From Actinomycetes bacterium (lineage in GTDB: Bacteria; Actinomycetota; Coriobacteriia; Coriobacteriales; Eggerthellaceae), in assembly GCA_023403475.1 (NCBI GenBank), contig JAEYEL010000032.1:1-18110 (forward strand): DNA of 18,110 nt, given 5' to 3'. The notes under the pieces were generated by a model. It was not told the DNA's origin. It did no database searches and worked only from the letters and a program-made list of their open reading frames with translations. Below, one piece after another: positions 6,885-13,544 of the stretch; position 1 is the first letter of the stretch, and every line of letters begins with the position of its first letter. Position numbers and translations under genes: made by a program.

Positions 6885-6987
6885 ACTTCGAGAAGCACGT
6901 TTCTCTGGATTGCGCATTCTTAGGCGAGCGTTTGAGCGAACGTGCGCTTGCAGGGTCTGTGCGAGAGACGCATGAGGCGGTGCGGGT

Positions 6988-9900
6988 TTGAAAAGCGCGT
7001 TTAGCAAGGATGTTCTTCGGGCTGCGACCCGTTCGCTCGGGCGGTTTCTCGCTATAGCGGGAATCGTGGCTTTGGGAGCCGGCTTCTACGCGGGCTTGCG
7101 CACGACGGCGCCCGATATGAAGCTTTCGGCCGATCTGTTCTACGACGGAACGTCGCTCATGGATATGCGCGTGCTTTCCACGCTTGGCCTTGCCGACGGC
7201 GATCTGGACGTGCTGCGCTCTGTTGAAGGCGTGGAAGAGGTTATGGGCGCCTACGAGACCGACGTGCTTGCAACGGTGAACGGCGAGCAGTACGCCACGC
7301 GCGTTCATTCGCTGCCGTTCGCTGCGACGGCGAGCAGCTGCGATGACGGGGTGAACGTTGAATCGGACGACCCGAGCTATCTGAACAGGCTCGTTCTGAT
7401 GGAGGGCTCATGGCCTGAGCGCGAAGGCGAGTGCGTGATGTCGGGCAACGTGGTTATGGCGACGCCGCTTTCCGTGGGCGATACCGTGACCGTGACGGAG
7501 GGCTTGCGCGATGTGGACGACACGTTGACTACGCGCACCTACACGGTGACGGGGCTGGTGAGCTCGTCATATTACGCAACCTCGTCGAATATGGGAACCA
7601 CGTCTTTGGGCAGCGGAAACATCCAGCAGTTCATGTACGTTCCCGAAACCGATTTTTCGCCCGATCTTCCCTATACCGATGCGTTCGTAACGGTGAAGGG
7701 CGCTGCGGGAAAGTTCTATTCTAGCGCGGCATACGATGAGCGTGTGGAAAGCGTGATGGATGCCGTAAAGGCCATAGCTCCTGCGCGCGAGCGGGCGCGG
7801 GGCGACGAACTGCGCGGCGCAGCGCAGGCCGCGCTTGATGGCAAGCGTGCGGAATACGAGAGCCGGAAAGCCGACACCGAGCGCGAGCTTGCCGAAGCGA
7901 AACAGCAGCTTGCCGAAGCGAAGCAGCAGCTCGACGACGCGGCTTCCGCCATTGCTGACACCGAGCGCGAGCTTGCGCAGGGTCAAGACGAATACGACTT
8001 TGGCACCTCGGAACTTGCCGCGCAGAAGGAAAGCGCACAGGTGCGTTTCTCCGCCGCCGAGCGGCAGCTTGCGGAAGCTCAGGCGGAACTTGACGAGTCC
8101 GCCTCCCGGCTTGCGCAGCTCAAAGCGGCGCTCGACGCGCAAGGTGAAGCTGCACCCGATGCGCTGCGTTCGGCCTACGAAGAGGGGAAAGCAGCCTACG
8201 ATGCGGGTGCGGTCGAATTGCAGCAGCAGCGCGAGGCGTTCGCCGCTGCGCGGGCGGACGCCGATTCCCAAATGGCTTCCGCACAACAGCGTCTTGCGGG
8301 TGCGGCCGGGCAATTGGAAGAGGGGCGCGCCCAGCTTGAACGGGGCAAGGCGGACTACGAGGCAGGTCTTGCGGACTACGAGGCGGGTCTTGCAGATTAC
8401 GAAGCGGCGCGAGCGGAAGCCGATGCCCAGCTTGCGGAAGCGAAGCAGCAGCTCGAAGACGCGCAGCAGAGCGTAAACGATATGGAAGACCCCACGTACT
8501 ACGTTCTCGACCGCTCGTCGAACTATGGCGTGACCAGCTTCGATGCCGATGCCGATAGGGTAGACAGCATCGCTTCGGTGTTCCCCTTCATATTCTTCCT
8601 CGTGGCGGCGCTCGTGGCGCTTACTACCATGACGCGCATGGTGGAAGAGGAGCGTGTGCTCATCGGCACGTACAAGGCGTTGGGCTACACGCGCCGCCGC
8701 ATCGCTTCGAAGTATCTGCTGTATGCGCTTGCGGCAAGTGGAGCGGGCGCCGTTGTGGGCATCACCGTGCTCTCTCAGGTGCTGCCGGTGATCATCCAGA
8801 AGGCATATGCCATCATCTACTTCGTGCCGCAAGGGCTGCGTCCCATCGACTGGGGGCTTGCGGGTTTGGCTGCCGGCATGGGCGTAGGCGTAACGCTTGC
8901 CGCCACGTGGGCGGCCGCCTATGCCACGTTGCGGGAAACGCCTGCCCAGCTCATGCTCCCGCGTGCTCCGAAAGCGGGCAAGCGCATACTGCTCGAACGC
9001 GTTCGCCCGCTTTGGAGAAGGCTTTCGTTTTCGTGGAAGGTGACGTTTCGCAACCTGTTCCGCTACAAGAAACGTTTCGTCATGACGGTGGTGGGCATTG
9101 CGGGCTGCACGGCGCTTCTGCTGACGGGGCTGGGGCTTTCCAATGCCATCAACGACATTATAGACAAGCAGTTCGGCCAGATAACGCTTTACAACACCAC
9201 TGTTGTGACCGATGGGGAAGCCGACGAGCAGGAAGAAGAGCGGCTTGACGAGCTGCTGGACGATGCTCGCTACGTTTCGGGGCAGACGCACGTCATGAAA
9301 GAAAACATGACGGCGGCAGGTTCCGATGAGGCAGGTTCCGATGACGATGTGCGCATGCAGGTGGTGGTGCCGCAGAACACGTCCGATTTCGGGAATTTCT
9401 TCACGTTGCGCACGCGGGTAGGTCATGAGCCGGTGGCGTTCGCTCCAAACGGCGTGATTTTGGCCGAAAAGGTGGCAGCTCGCCTTGGCGTTCAGGTGGG
9501 CGACGTCATTTCCCTGCGCGATCAGGATGCCATAGGGAACCCGACGGGGGAAGTGCACGAGCTTGCGGTGACGGGCATCGTTGAGAACTATATCTACAAC
9601 TACGTGTTCATAGGCCCTGAGGCGTACGAGGACTCGTGGGAACAAGCGCCGGAATACACGTGCGTATTCGCGATAACCACCACCGATGCGCAGGCGCGCG
9701 CAGAATTCAACGACGAGTTGAGCGCTACGGGTGCCGTGAAAACCGTCACCTACAACGACGAGACCATAGACACCTACGAATCGATGCTCTCGAGCGTGAA
9801 CATGATAGTGGTGGTGCTGGTCGTGGCTGCGGCGGCGCTTGCGTTCATTGTGTTGTACAACCTGACGAACATCAATATTACCGAACGCGTACGCGAGATA

Positions 9901-10197
9901 GCCACGCTCAAAGTGCTCGGCTTCACGCCGCGCGAAGTCGACGCCTACATTTACCGTGAGATCCTGCTGCTTTCGATTGCGGGAAGTTTGGCCGGTTTGG
10001 TACTCGGCGTGTTTATGGAAACGTTCGTGGTGGTGTCGGCGGAAGTGGATCAGGTCATGTTCGGGCGCGAGATTCACGCGGAAAGCTTCATGCTGGCGTT
10101 TCTGTTGACGCTTCTGTTCGCGGCGTTCGTAATGTTCGCCATGCGCAAAAAGCTGGCGCATGTGAACATGGTGGAAAGCCTGAAGTCGAACGAGTAG
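6988..10197 (+). CDS. FtsX-type ABC transporter permease with long coiled coil
   Basis: This is the membrane subunit expected to work with the ATPase at 6051. Its 1069 residues contain about eight membrane segments: one near the N-terminus (about 17-37), a group of three (about 530-645), one near 700-720, and a final group of three (about 930-1055). These form two FtsX-like units, each preceded by an extracytoplasmic region. The first extracytoplasmic region carries an Ala/Glu/Gln-rich coiled coil (about 270-498) with heptad repeats that are also 21-bp DNA tandems (7888-7929 and 8350-8412). Such a stalk could span the wall or hold a partner. The TTG start is chosen because it gives the typical N-terminus and follows GAGG (6974-6977). 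Substrate unknown. Confidence 0.9.
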   Translation: MKSAFSKDVLRAATRSLGRFLAIAGIVALGAGFYAGLRTTAPDMKLSADLFYDGTSLMDMRVLSTLGLADGDLDVLRSVEGVEEVMGAYETDVLATVNGEQYATRVHSLPFAATASSCDDGVNVESDDPSYLNRLVLMEGSWPEREGECVMSGNVVMATPLSVGDTVTVTEGLRDVDDTLTTRTYTVTGLVSSSYYATSSNMGTTSLGSGNIQQFMYVPETDFSPDLPYTDAFVTVKGAAGKFYSSAAYDERVESVMDAVKAIAPARERARGDELRGAAQAALDGKRAEYESRKADTERELAEAKQQLAEAKQQLDDAASAIADTERELAQGQDEYDFGTSELAAQKESAQVRFSAAERQLAEAQAELDESASRLAQLKAALDAQGEAAPDALRSAYEEGKAAYDAGAVELQQQREAFAAARADADSQMASAQQRLAGAAGQLEEGRAQLERGKADYEAGLADYEAGLADYEAARAEADAQLAEAKQQLEDAQQSVNDMEDPTYYVLDRSSNYGVTSFDADADRVDSIASVFPFIFFLVAALVALTTMTRMVEEERVLIGTYKALGYTRRRIASKYLLYALAASGAGAVVGITVLSQVLPVIIQKAYAIIYFVPQGLRPIDWGLAGLAAGMGVGVTLAATWAAAYATLRETPAQLMLPRAPKAGKRILLERVRPLWRRLSFSWKVTFRNLFRYKKRFVMTVVGIAGCTALLLTGLGLSNAINDIIDKQFGQITLYNTTVVTDGEADEQEEERLDELLDDARYVSGQTHVMKENMTAAGSDEAGSDDDVRMQVVVPQNTSDFGNFFTLRTRVGHEPVAFAPNGVILAEKVAARLGVQVGDVISLRDQDAIGNPTGEVHELAVTGIVENYIYNYVFIGPEAYEDSWEQAPEYTCVFAITTTDAQARAEFNDELSATGAVKTVTYNDETIDTYESMLSSVNMIVVVLVVAAAALAFIVLYNLTNINITERVREIATLKVLGFTPREVDAYIYREILLLSIAGSLAGLVLGVFMETFVVVSAEVDQVMFGREIHAESFMLAFLLTLLFAAFVMFAMRKKLAHVNMVESLKSNE

Positions 10198-10498
10198 TCT
10201 TTGTCCCAGAGGCCTTGCCTCGCGGCCTTTGGCTCGCGACCTTTGGCTCGCGGCCTATGGAGCCACGGATCCTAAACTTCCGACTCTCGCTTTCGATCTC
10301 CAGATCCCCGTCCTTTCCGAAGGCTTCTTTGAAATCGCAGGTAAAAGGCATGGTCCATAAGGTGGATTATGCGAATCAGTCTATAGGTATTACTTGATTT
10401 ACTCCATTTAGGAGATATTGGCGGATGCGAGAGGGCCTTGTTGGGGGTAAGGTTGCGCCACGAAGTGGCCAATCGATCTTACCAAGAAAGGAACCATT
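10198..10498. other. Intergenic region with tandem repeats and a structured leader
   Basis: Three degenerate copies of a 14-bp unit, best seen as CCTTTGGCTCGCG, lie at 10211-10251, directly after the permease gene. A short hairpin (GAGGC/GCCTC, 10209-10221) lacks a T tract, so no convincing terminator is present. No gene is visible; the short open frames here have no good ribosome site or domain. The region becomes AT-rich after about 10370, suggesting promoter DNA for the next gene, but I cannot assign clear boxes. A hairpin at 10446-10483 is listed separately. Confidence 0.5.
10446..10483 (+). promoter_or_regulatory. Leader hairpin directly upstream of the zinc-ribbon gene's ribosome site
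   Basis: GGTAAG (10446-10451) pairs with CTTACC (10478-10483), enclosing an inner stem of GTTG-GCCAC against GTGGCCAAT with a GAA loop. About 15 pairs form, with a bulged C and a 4-nt bulge. The Shine-Dalgarno AAAGGA (10487-10492) starts 4 nt after the stem. It may control translation or protect the mRNA 5' end; no known riboswitch is recognised. Confidence 0.5.
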
Positions 10499-10753
10499 AT
10501 GTGTTTTAGACCAGCGGCTGTTGAAATCGACAAGACGTGCCCGAAGTGCGGCGCGAAGGCGGGTGCGGCCGAAACGGTGTGCCCCCAGTGCGGTGCCGAG
10601 CTTCCCTCCGGTCCGGCTATGCCCGGCATGCCTGGCGCACCCGGAGCACCTGGCGCACCGGGAGCACCCGGGGCACCCGGCGCCCCGAAAGCTCCCGGCG
10701 CTCCCGGCGCTCCGAGTGCTCCGGGTGTGCCTAAAGCTCCCGGCAGCAAATAG
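10499..10753 (+). CDS. Small zinc-ribbon protein with Gly-Ala-Pro repeat tail
   Basis: This 84-residue protein has two parts. Residues 1-33 contain a four-cysteine zinc ribbon, CPKCG (14-18) and CPQCG (28-32), preceded by MCFRP. From about residue 37 to the end the chain is almost entirely Gly-X-Pro triplets, mostly Gly-Ala-Pro with a few Lys, Ser, Val and Met substitutions, a collagen-like or polyproline-rich tail. At DNA level this is a 9-bp GC-rich tandem repeat (about 10619-10744) that could vary in length. The ATG follows AAAGGA by 6 nt. No signal peptide or membrane segment is visible, so it is probably cytoplasmic. The function is unknown; the zinc ribbon may bind nucleic acid or protein and the tail may be an extended linker. 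Confidence 0.8.
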   Translation: MCFRPAAVEIDKTCPKCGAKAGAAETVCPQCGAELPSGPAMPGMPGAPGAPGAPGAPGAPGAPKAPGAPGAPSAPGVPKAPGSK

Positions 10754-10907
10754 ATTGCTGGTCGATGGCTCTCGTTTAATCAGCCTTCCTGCGCCTTCGT
10801 CCTTTTGCGCGACTACGTTCTCTCTTTTTCGCGCCCTTGCTCGCTTGCTTTCTCGCGTGATTGCCCTCGATTGCCAACGTTTTTCCGCACTTGTCGAAGA
10901 TGTGCGT

Positions 10908-10913
10908 TACAAT
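10908..10913 (+). promoter_or_regulatory. Probable -10 box of the zinc-ribbon/trigger-factor unit
   Basis: TACAAT at 10908-10913 matches the -10 consensus at five of six positions. It lies 18 nt before the Shine-Dalgarno AAGGAGGA (10931-10938), placing the transcript start near 10920. No good -35 box is found at the expected distance, so the assignment is tentative. Confidence 0.45.
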
Positions 10914-10945
10914 GATCACTTGACGAGACCAAGGAGGAAGATTCG

Positions 10946-11128
10946 GTGTGCTACCCGTGCACTCATTGCAATAGATGCGGTCGCGAAGTGCAGCCGGGAA
11001 CCTGCATATACTGCGGGCATGTGAACGGCGCGAAAGCGGAGCGTTGCGAGAAGTGCGGGGCGGCGTTCCCTCTTCCTCCTGGAATGACTCGAACAGACGT
11101 CGGCATGAAGGAGACGCATTCGGTATGA
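10946..11128 (+). CDS. Small zinc-ribbon protein coupled to the trigger-factor-like gene
   Basis: The 60-residue product starts with a tight cysteine cluster, C2-x2-C5-x2-C8-x2-C11 (CYPCTHCNRCG). A second set follows: C20-x2-C23 and C34-x2-C37. Eight cysteines in this arrangement should bind two zinc ions. The start is GTG with a near-perfect AAGGAGGA (10931-10938) 7 nt upstream. The stop codon overlaps the next gene's start by 4 nt (ATGA), so the two are almost certainly translationally coupled. The CYPC-HCN-CG signature returns in the small protein at 12834, on the other side of the chaperone gene, so the two are paralogues. Function unknown; a co-factor of the chaperone or of ribosome-associated processes is a reasonable guess only. 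Confidence 0.82.
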   Translation: MCYPCTHCNRCGREVQPGTCIYCGHVNGAKAERCEKCGAAFPLPPGMTRTDVGMKETHSV

Positions 11129-12597
11129 AGGTAACGAAAAAAAAGCTCGAGGACGGCAAGCTGCAGCTTGAGGCTGTGGCCACCGCAGAGGAAGTGAATC
11201 GCGCGCTGCATCAGGCGAGCATAGCGTTCGCGCAGCAAATGGGTCTGCATCCGGAAAAGGACAAGACCATAGCGCAGATCGCCGAGGAGAAAATGGGCGT
11301 GAAGGACTTGGACTCCATCGTGGAGTCGCAGGCGCTCGAGGCGCTGGTGCCGTTCGCCATTGACAAGAAGAACATCATTCCCGCGTATCCGCCCAAGCCG
11401 CAGGCCCAATCTGCCATGAAACGCGGCCACGAGTTCAAGTTCAAGCTGACTGTGGCGCCCAAGCCCGACTACGAGCTTTCGTCCTACGATCCGGTGACCA
11501 TTACCGTTCCTCCGTTCGAGGTTGACGAAAGCCTAATAGACCAGCAGATTTCCCAAATGGCCGAACAATATGCCGAATATGTGGCCGATGATCCGCGCCC
11601 GGTCGAGAAGGGCGACAGCTGTATGGTGGCTCTTGAGTGCTATGAGAACGGCAAGAAGATGGAAGGCCTTTCCACCGAAGGGCGTACTTATACTACCGGC
11701 GGCGGTTTCATGCCCGACGGATTCGACGAGAACATTATCGGCATGAAGCCCGGCGAGACCAAGACGTTCACGTTCGAAGGCCCAGGCCTTGACGACGACG
11801 GTAACGAAACCACCGAAACCGTGGAGTGCACGGCAACGGTGAAGGAGATCCAGAAAAAGGTCATTCCCGTCATCAACGACGAATGGGTTGCCAAGAACAT
11901 GCCCCTGTTCAGGGATATGGCGGCGCTGCGCGGAAGCATGATGGATCAGATGTCGCGCCAAGGCAAGCAACAATACGACGACTACGTACGCCAGGTGGCG
12001 GCAAGCGAGCTTGCGCGCCGCTTCCAAGGGCGCATTGCCGACGAGGTGTACGAGTCGATGCAGCAGAATCTCATGAACAACCTGCGTATGAGTTTGCAGC
12101 AGCAGGGCATGACCTACGAGCAGTTCGTGGAGCAGCAGGGTGGCCAGCAGCAGTTCAGCATGATGATGATGATGCAGACGCGCGAGATGCTCATTCAGGG
12201 CTATGCACTTGACGCACTGTTCCGCCACGAGAAGATGGTTCTTTCCGACGAGGATATAACGGCCGCCTGCCGTGCTATGAATCCGCAGCAAAACCCCAAG
12301 ATGGTGCGCCAGCAGATGGAGCAGAACGGTCGCGGCTTCGCATTGCGCGAGACCGCCGAACGCCTGAAGGCGAACAAGTGGCTTGTGGAACATGCAACGG
12401 TGAACGTGGTGGATCCGAAAGCCCAGGTCGCGAAGACTGAAGAGTCCGCGAAGGGCGAGGAAGCCGCGAAGGTCGAGGAAGCCGCAAAACCTGCTGAGGC
12501 GAAAGCCGAAGGTGCGGAAGCCACCGATAATTCAGCGGAAGGCAAAGATGCGAAGGCACCCGAAGCTGCTTTGAAAGTCGAGGAGAAGGCTGAATAG
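11125..12597 (+). CDS. Trigger-factor-like peptidyl-prolyl isomerase, divergent
   Basis: Trigger factor is the chaperone that docks on L23 at the exit tunnel. This 490-residue product shares its layout: an N-terminal domain (about 1-150), an FKBP-type prolyl isomerase domain (about 156-250, with GGGFMPDGFDENIIGMKPGE), and a long helical C-terminal domain. However, the ribosome-docking signature GFRxGxxP is absent; the matching place reads MGLHPEKDKT (39-48). The C-terminus adds an Ala/Glu/Lys-rich low-complexity tail (about 433-490). The neighbours are not clpP or clpX, the usual tig partners. I chose the ATG at 11125 because it gives MKVTKKKLEDGKLQLE, the family-like N-terminus, with AAGGAG (11108-11113) upstream. 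It is probably a specialised paralogue; a highly diverged sole trigger factor is the alternative. Confidence 0.85.
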   Translation: MKVTKKKLEDGKLQLEAVATAEEVNRALHQASIAFAQQMGLHPEKDKTIAQIAEEKMGVKDLDSIVESQALEALVPFAIDKKNIIPAYPPKPQAQSAMKRGHEFKFKLTVAPKPDYELSSYDPVTITVPPFEVDESLIDQQISQMAEQYAEYVADDPRPVEKGDSCMVALECYENGKKMEGLSTEGRTYTTGGGFMPDGFDENIIGMKPGETKTFTFEGPGLDDDGNETTETVECTATVKEIQKKVIPVINDEWVAKNMPLFRDMAALRGSMMDQMSRQGKQQYDDYVRQVAASELARRFQGRIADEVYESMQQNLMNNLRMSLQQQGMTYEQFVEQQGGQQQFSMMMMMQTREMLIQGYALDALFRHEKMVLSDEDITAACRAMNPQQNPKMVRQQMEQNGRGFALRETAERLKANKWLVEHATVNVVDPKAQVAKTEESAKGEEAAKVEEAAKPAEAKAEGAEATDNSAEGKDAKAPEAALKVEEKAE

Positions 12598-12620
12598 GCG
12601 CACTCCTTCCCAAAGGAGCC

Positions 12621-12658
12621 GAAGGGTCGCAACCGAGCAGGCTGCGGCCCTTCTTTTT
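12621..12658 (+). terminator. Intrinsic terminator after the trigger-factor-like gene
   Basis: GAAGGGTCGCA (12621-12631) pairs with TGCGGCCCTTC (12643-12653), 11 bp with one G-U pair, followed by TTTTT (12654-12658). It ends the zinc-ribbon/chaperone unit 24 nt after the stop. Confidence 0.9.
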
Positions 12659-12779
12659 GCTCTAGGCGCTGCCGTGCGCCGTGCCGTATGGTCAGGTTTT
12701 CGGCGATATGGAACGCATCGTATGACGCCTGCGCGGGGAATAGGCCTTTTAGGCGCATGCCGTGCGGCTCCCGATGCGC

Positions 12780-12785
12780 TATAGT
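12780..12785 (+). promoter_or_regulatory. Possible -10 box of the second CYPC zinc-ribbon gene
   Basis: TATAGT at 12780-12785 lies between the preceding terminator and the gene at 12834, so a separate promoter is expected here. No good -35 box is visible. A nested inverted repeat (GCGCAT 12753-12758 with ATGCGC 12774-12779, enclosing GCCG/CGGC) covers the -35 area and could be an operator. Confidence 0.35.
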
Positions 12786-12833
12786 GCCGCCCGTGGGATG
12801 TTCGGCTGGAACTCGGATGAGAAAGGACAGAAC

Positions 12834-13013
12834 GTGGCCTGCTATCCTTGCGTTCATTGCAACAAGTGCGGCATGTACTCGGCGCGCGCGGCCATTGTGT
12901 GCGCCGCCTGCAAGGCACCCGTTCCCGTAGGCGCCGCAAACTGCCCCGAATGCGGCGGGAGGAAGTTCGAGTCGGTGCGCCTTCCCGACGCACCGCCCGG
13001 AAAAAGCGCGTGA
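12834..13013 (+). CDS. Second small CYPC-type zinc-ribbon protein
   Basis: The 59-residue product opens with C3-x2-C6-x2-C9-x2-C12 (ACYPCVHCNKCG), nearly the same cluster as in the protein at 10946. It continues with C23-x2-C26 and C37-x2-C40, again eight cysteines for two zinc sites. The GTG start at 12834 is supported by AAAGGA (12822-12827) 6 nt upstream and by the alignment with the paralogue; the frame is open further upstream but without a ribosome site. The two paralogues differ after the first cluster, so this is not a recent duplication. It has its own transcription unit. Function unknown. Confidence 0.75.
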   Translation: MACYPCVHCNKCGMYSARAAIVCAACKAPVPVGAANCPECGGRKFESVRLPDAPPGKSA

Positions 13014-13226
13014 CGGAGTACTGAACTAACAAGCCGTAGCCTTCCCCTGGCGCAGCAGGACGTCTGCGACTCTTGCGATCTTGTGATGGGTTGCACGTTC
13101 ATGTTTGTGGACAATCTGCAAAGAAGGCTGCGAAAGGAAGGTCTGAGTGAGATAGGCGCTCATATGGGCGCTCGTTAGGAGGAGGCGCGGCTCGTTGGAA
13201 TCGTGCCCCCCTTTTTTCGCTTGCCT
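13014..13226. other. Intergenic stretch between convergent genes
   Basis: No gene is seen. A near-palindrome centred on CATATG (GCGC-T-CATATG-G-GCGC, about 13158-13173) and a GGCGCTC direct repeat lie in the middle. No classical terminator for either flanking gene is found, although a run of C and T (about 13206-13217) precedes the end of the XRE gene. Confidence 0.4.
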
Positions 13227-13451
13227 TTATTTGTCGCGGAAGGTGTAGAAAAAGTCAAAGAGGGTCATGTCGAGCCCTTTAGCTATGCGTTCAATCTTGT
13301 CTATGCTCGTATTTACTCTTCCTGCTTCGATTTTTCCCAAATAGGATCTTTCGGTTCCTATCATAAGGGCGAGCTGATTGAGCGTGAGCCCTTTCTTTTC
13401 ACGAAGGGTTCGTATCTGCTTGCCAATTAATGTTCGCGTAGTTTCTACCAT
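13227..13451 (-). CDS. Small XRE-family helix-turn-helix regulator
   Basis: The 74-residue protein is a single Cro/CI-type helix-turn-helix domain spanning about residues 8-68 (IRTLREKKGLTLNQLALMIGTERSYLGKIEAGRVNTSIDKIERIAKGL). The core motif LTLNQLA-x-IGTERSYLGKIEAG is typical of this family. It has no sensor or oligomerisation domain beyond the HTH, so any signal must come through another protein or through its level. It is transcribed away from the LuxR-type gene, with 93 bp between the start codons. That gap holds a perfect 20-bp palindrome, a natural site for a dimeric repressor of this kind. No Shine-Dalgarno is evident before the ATG. The local DNA is AT-richer than the surrounding genes, which may hint at transfer. 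Confidence 0.88.
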   Translation of the reverse strand: MVETTRTLIGKQIRTLREKKGLTLNQLALMIGTERSYLGKIEAGRVNTSIDKIERIAKGLDMTLFDFFYTFRDK

Positions 13452-13482
13452 ATATCTAGCGTATCTGCTGCTACAATTAAGT

Positions 13483-13502
13483 AGGGGTCATATATGACCC
13501 CT
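13483..13502. promoter_or_regulatory. Perfect 20-bp palindrome, candidate operator
   Basis: AGGGGTCATATATGACCCCT is identical to its reverse complement. It lies in the divergent region, 31 bp from the XRE start and 42 bp from the LuxR-type start, where it could control both promoters. A dimeric DNA-binding protein is the likely ligand; the adjacent XRE regulator is the first candidate, the LuxR-type protein the second. Neither is shown by sequence alone. Confidence 0.7.
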
Positions 13503-13506
13503 TATG

Positions 13507-13524
13507 ACAAATAATGATATTTGT
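13507..13524. promoter_or_regulatory. Second inverted repeat next to the palindrome
   Basis: ACAAATA (13507-13513) and TATTTGT (13518-13524) are perfect inverted repeats around ATGA. The centre is 23 bp from the centre of the 20-bp palindrome, about two helical turns. It lies between that site and the Shine-Dalgarno of the LuxR-type gene, so binding here would overlap its promoter or transcript start. Confidence 0.5.
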
Positions 13525-13544
13525 TCTACAGGGGGTGCTTGAAC

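Noticed and set aside
6758..6991. Open frame filling the gap between the ABC ATPase and permease, ending in a 4-nt overlap
   Set aside because: Most of it is the inverted-repeat element, whose sequence is constrained by pairing; the opposite strand is also open. A protein is less likely than a repeat, though not excluded.
7567..10161. 864-codon reverse-strand open frame over the ABC permease
   Set aside because: It is antisense to a clear FtsX-type permease; its Arg/His-rich composition and lack of motifs mark it as a coding shadow.
10215..10397. 60-codon open frame after the permease
   Set aside because: It begins within the tandem repeats, has no ribosome site and no recognisable domain.
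10975..11124. 50-codon upstream extension of the trigger-factor-like gene
   Set aside because: It overlaps the zinc-ribbon gene in another frame, has no ribosome site, and the ATG at 11125 with AAGGAG gives the family-like N-terminus.
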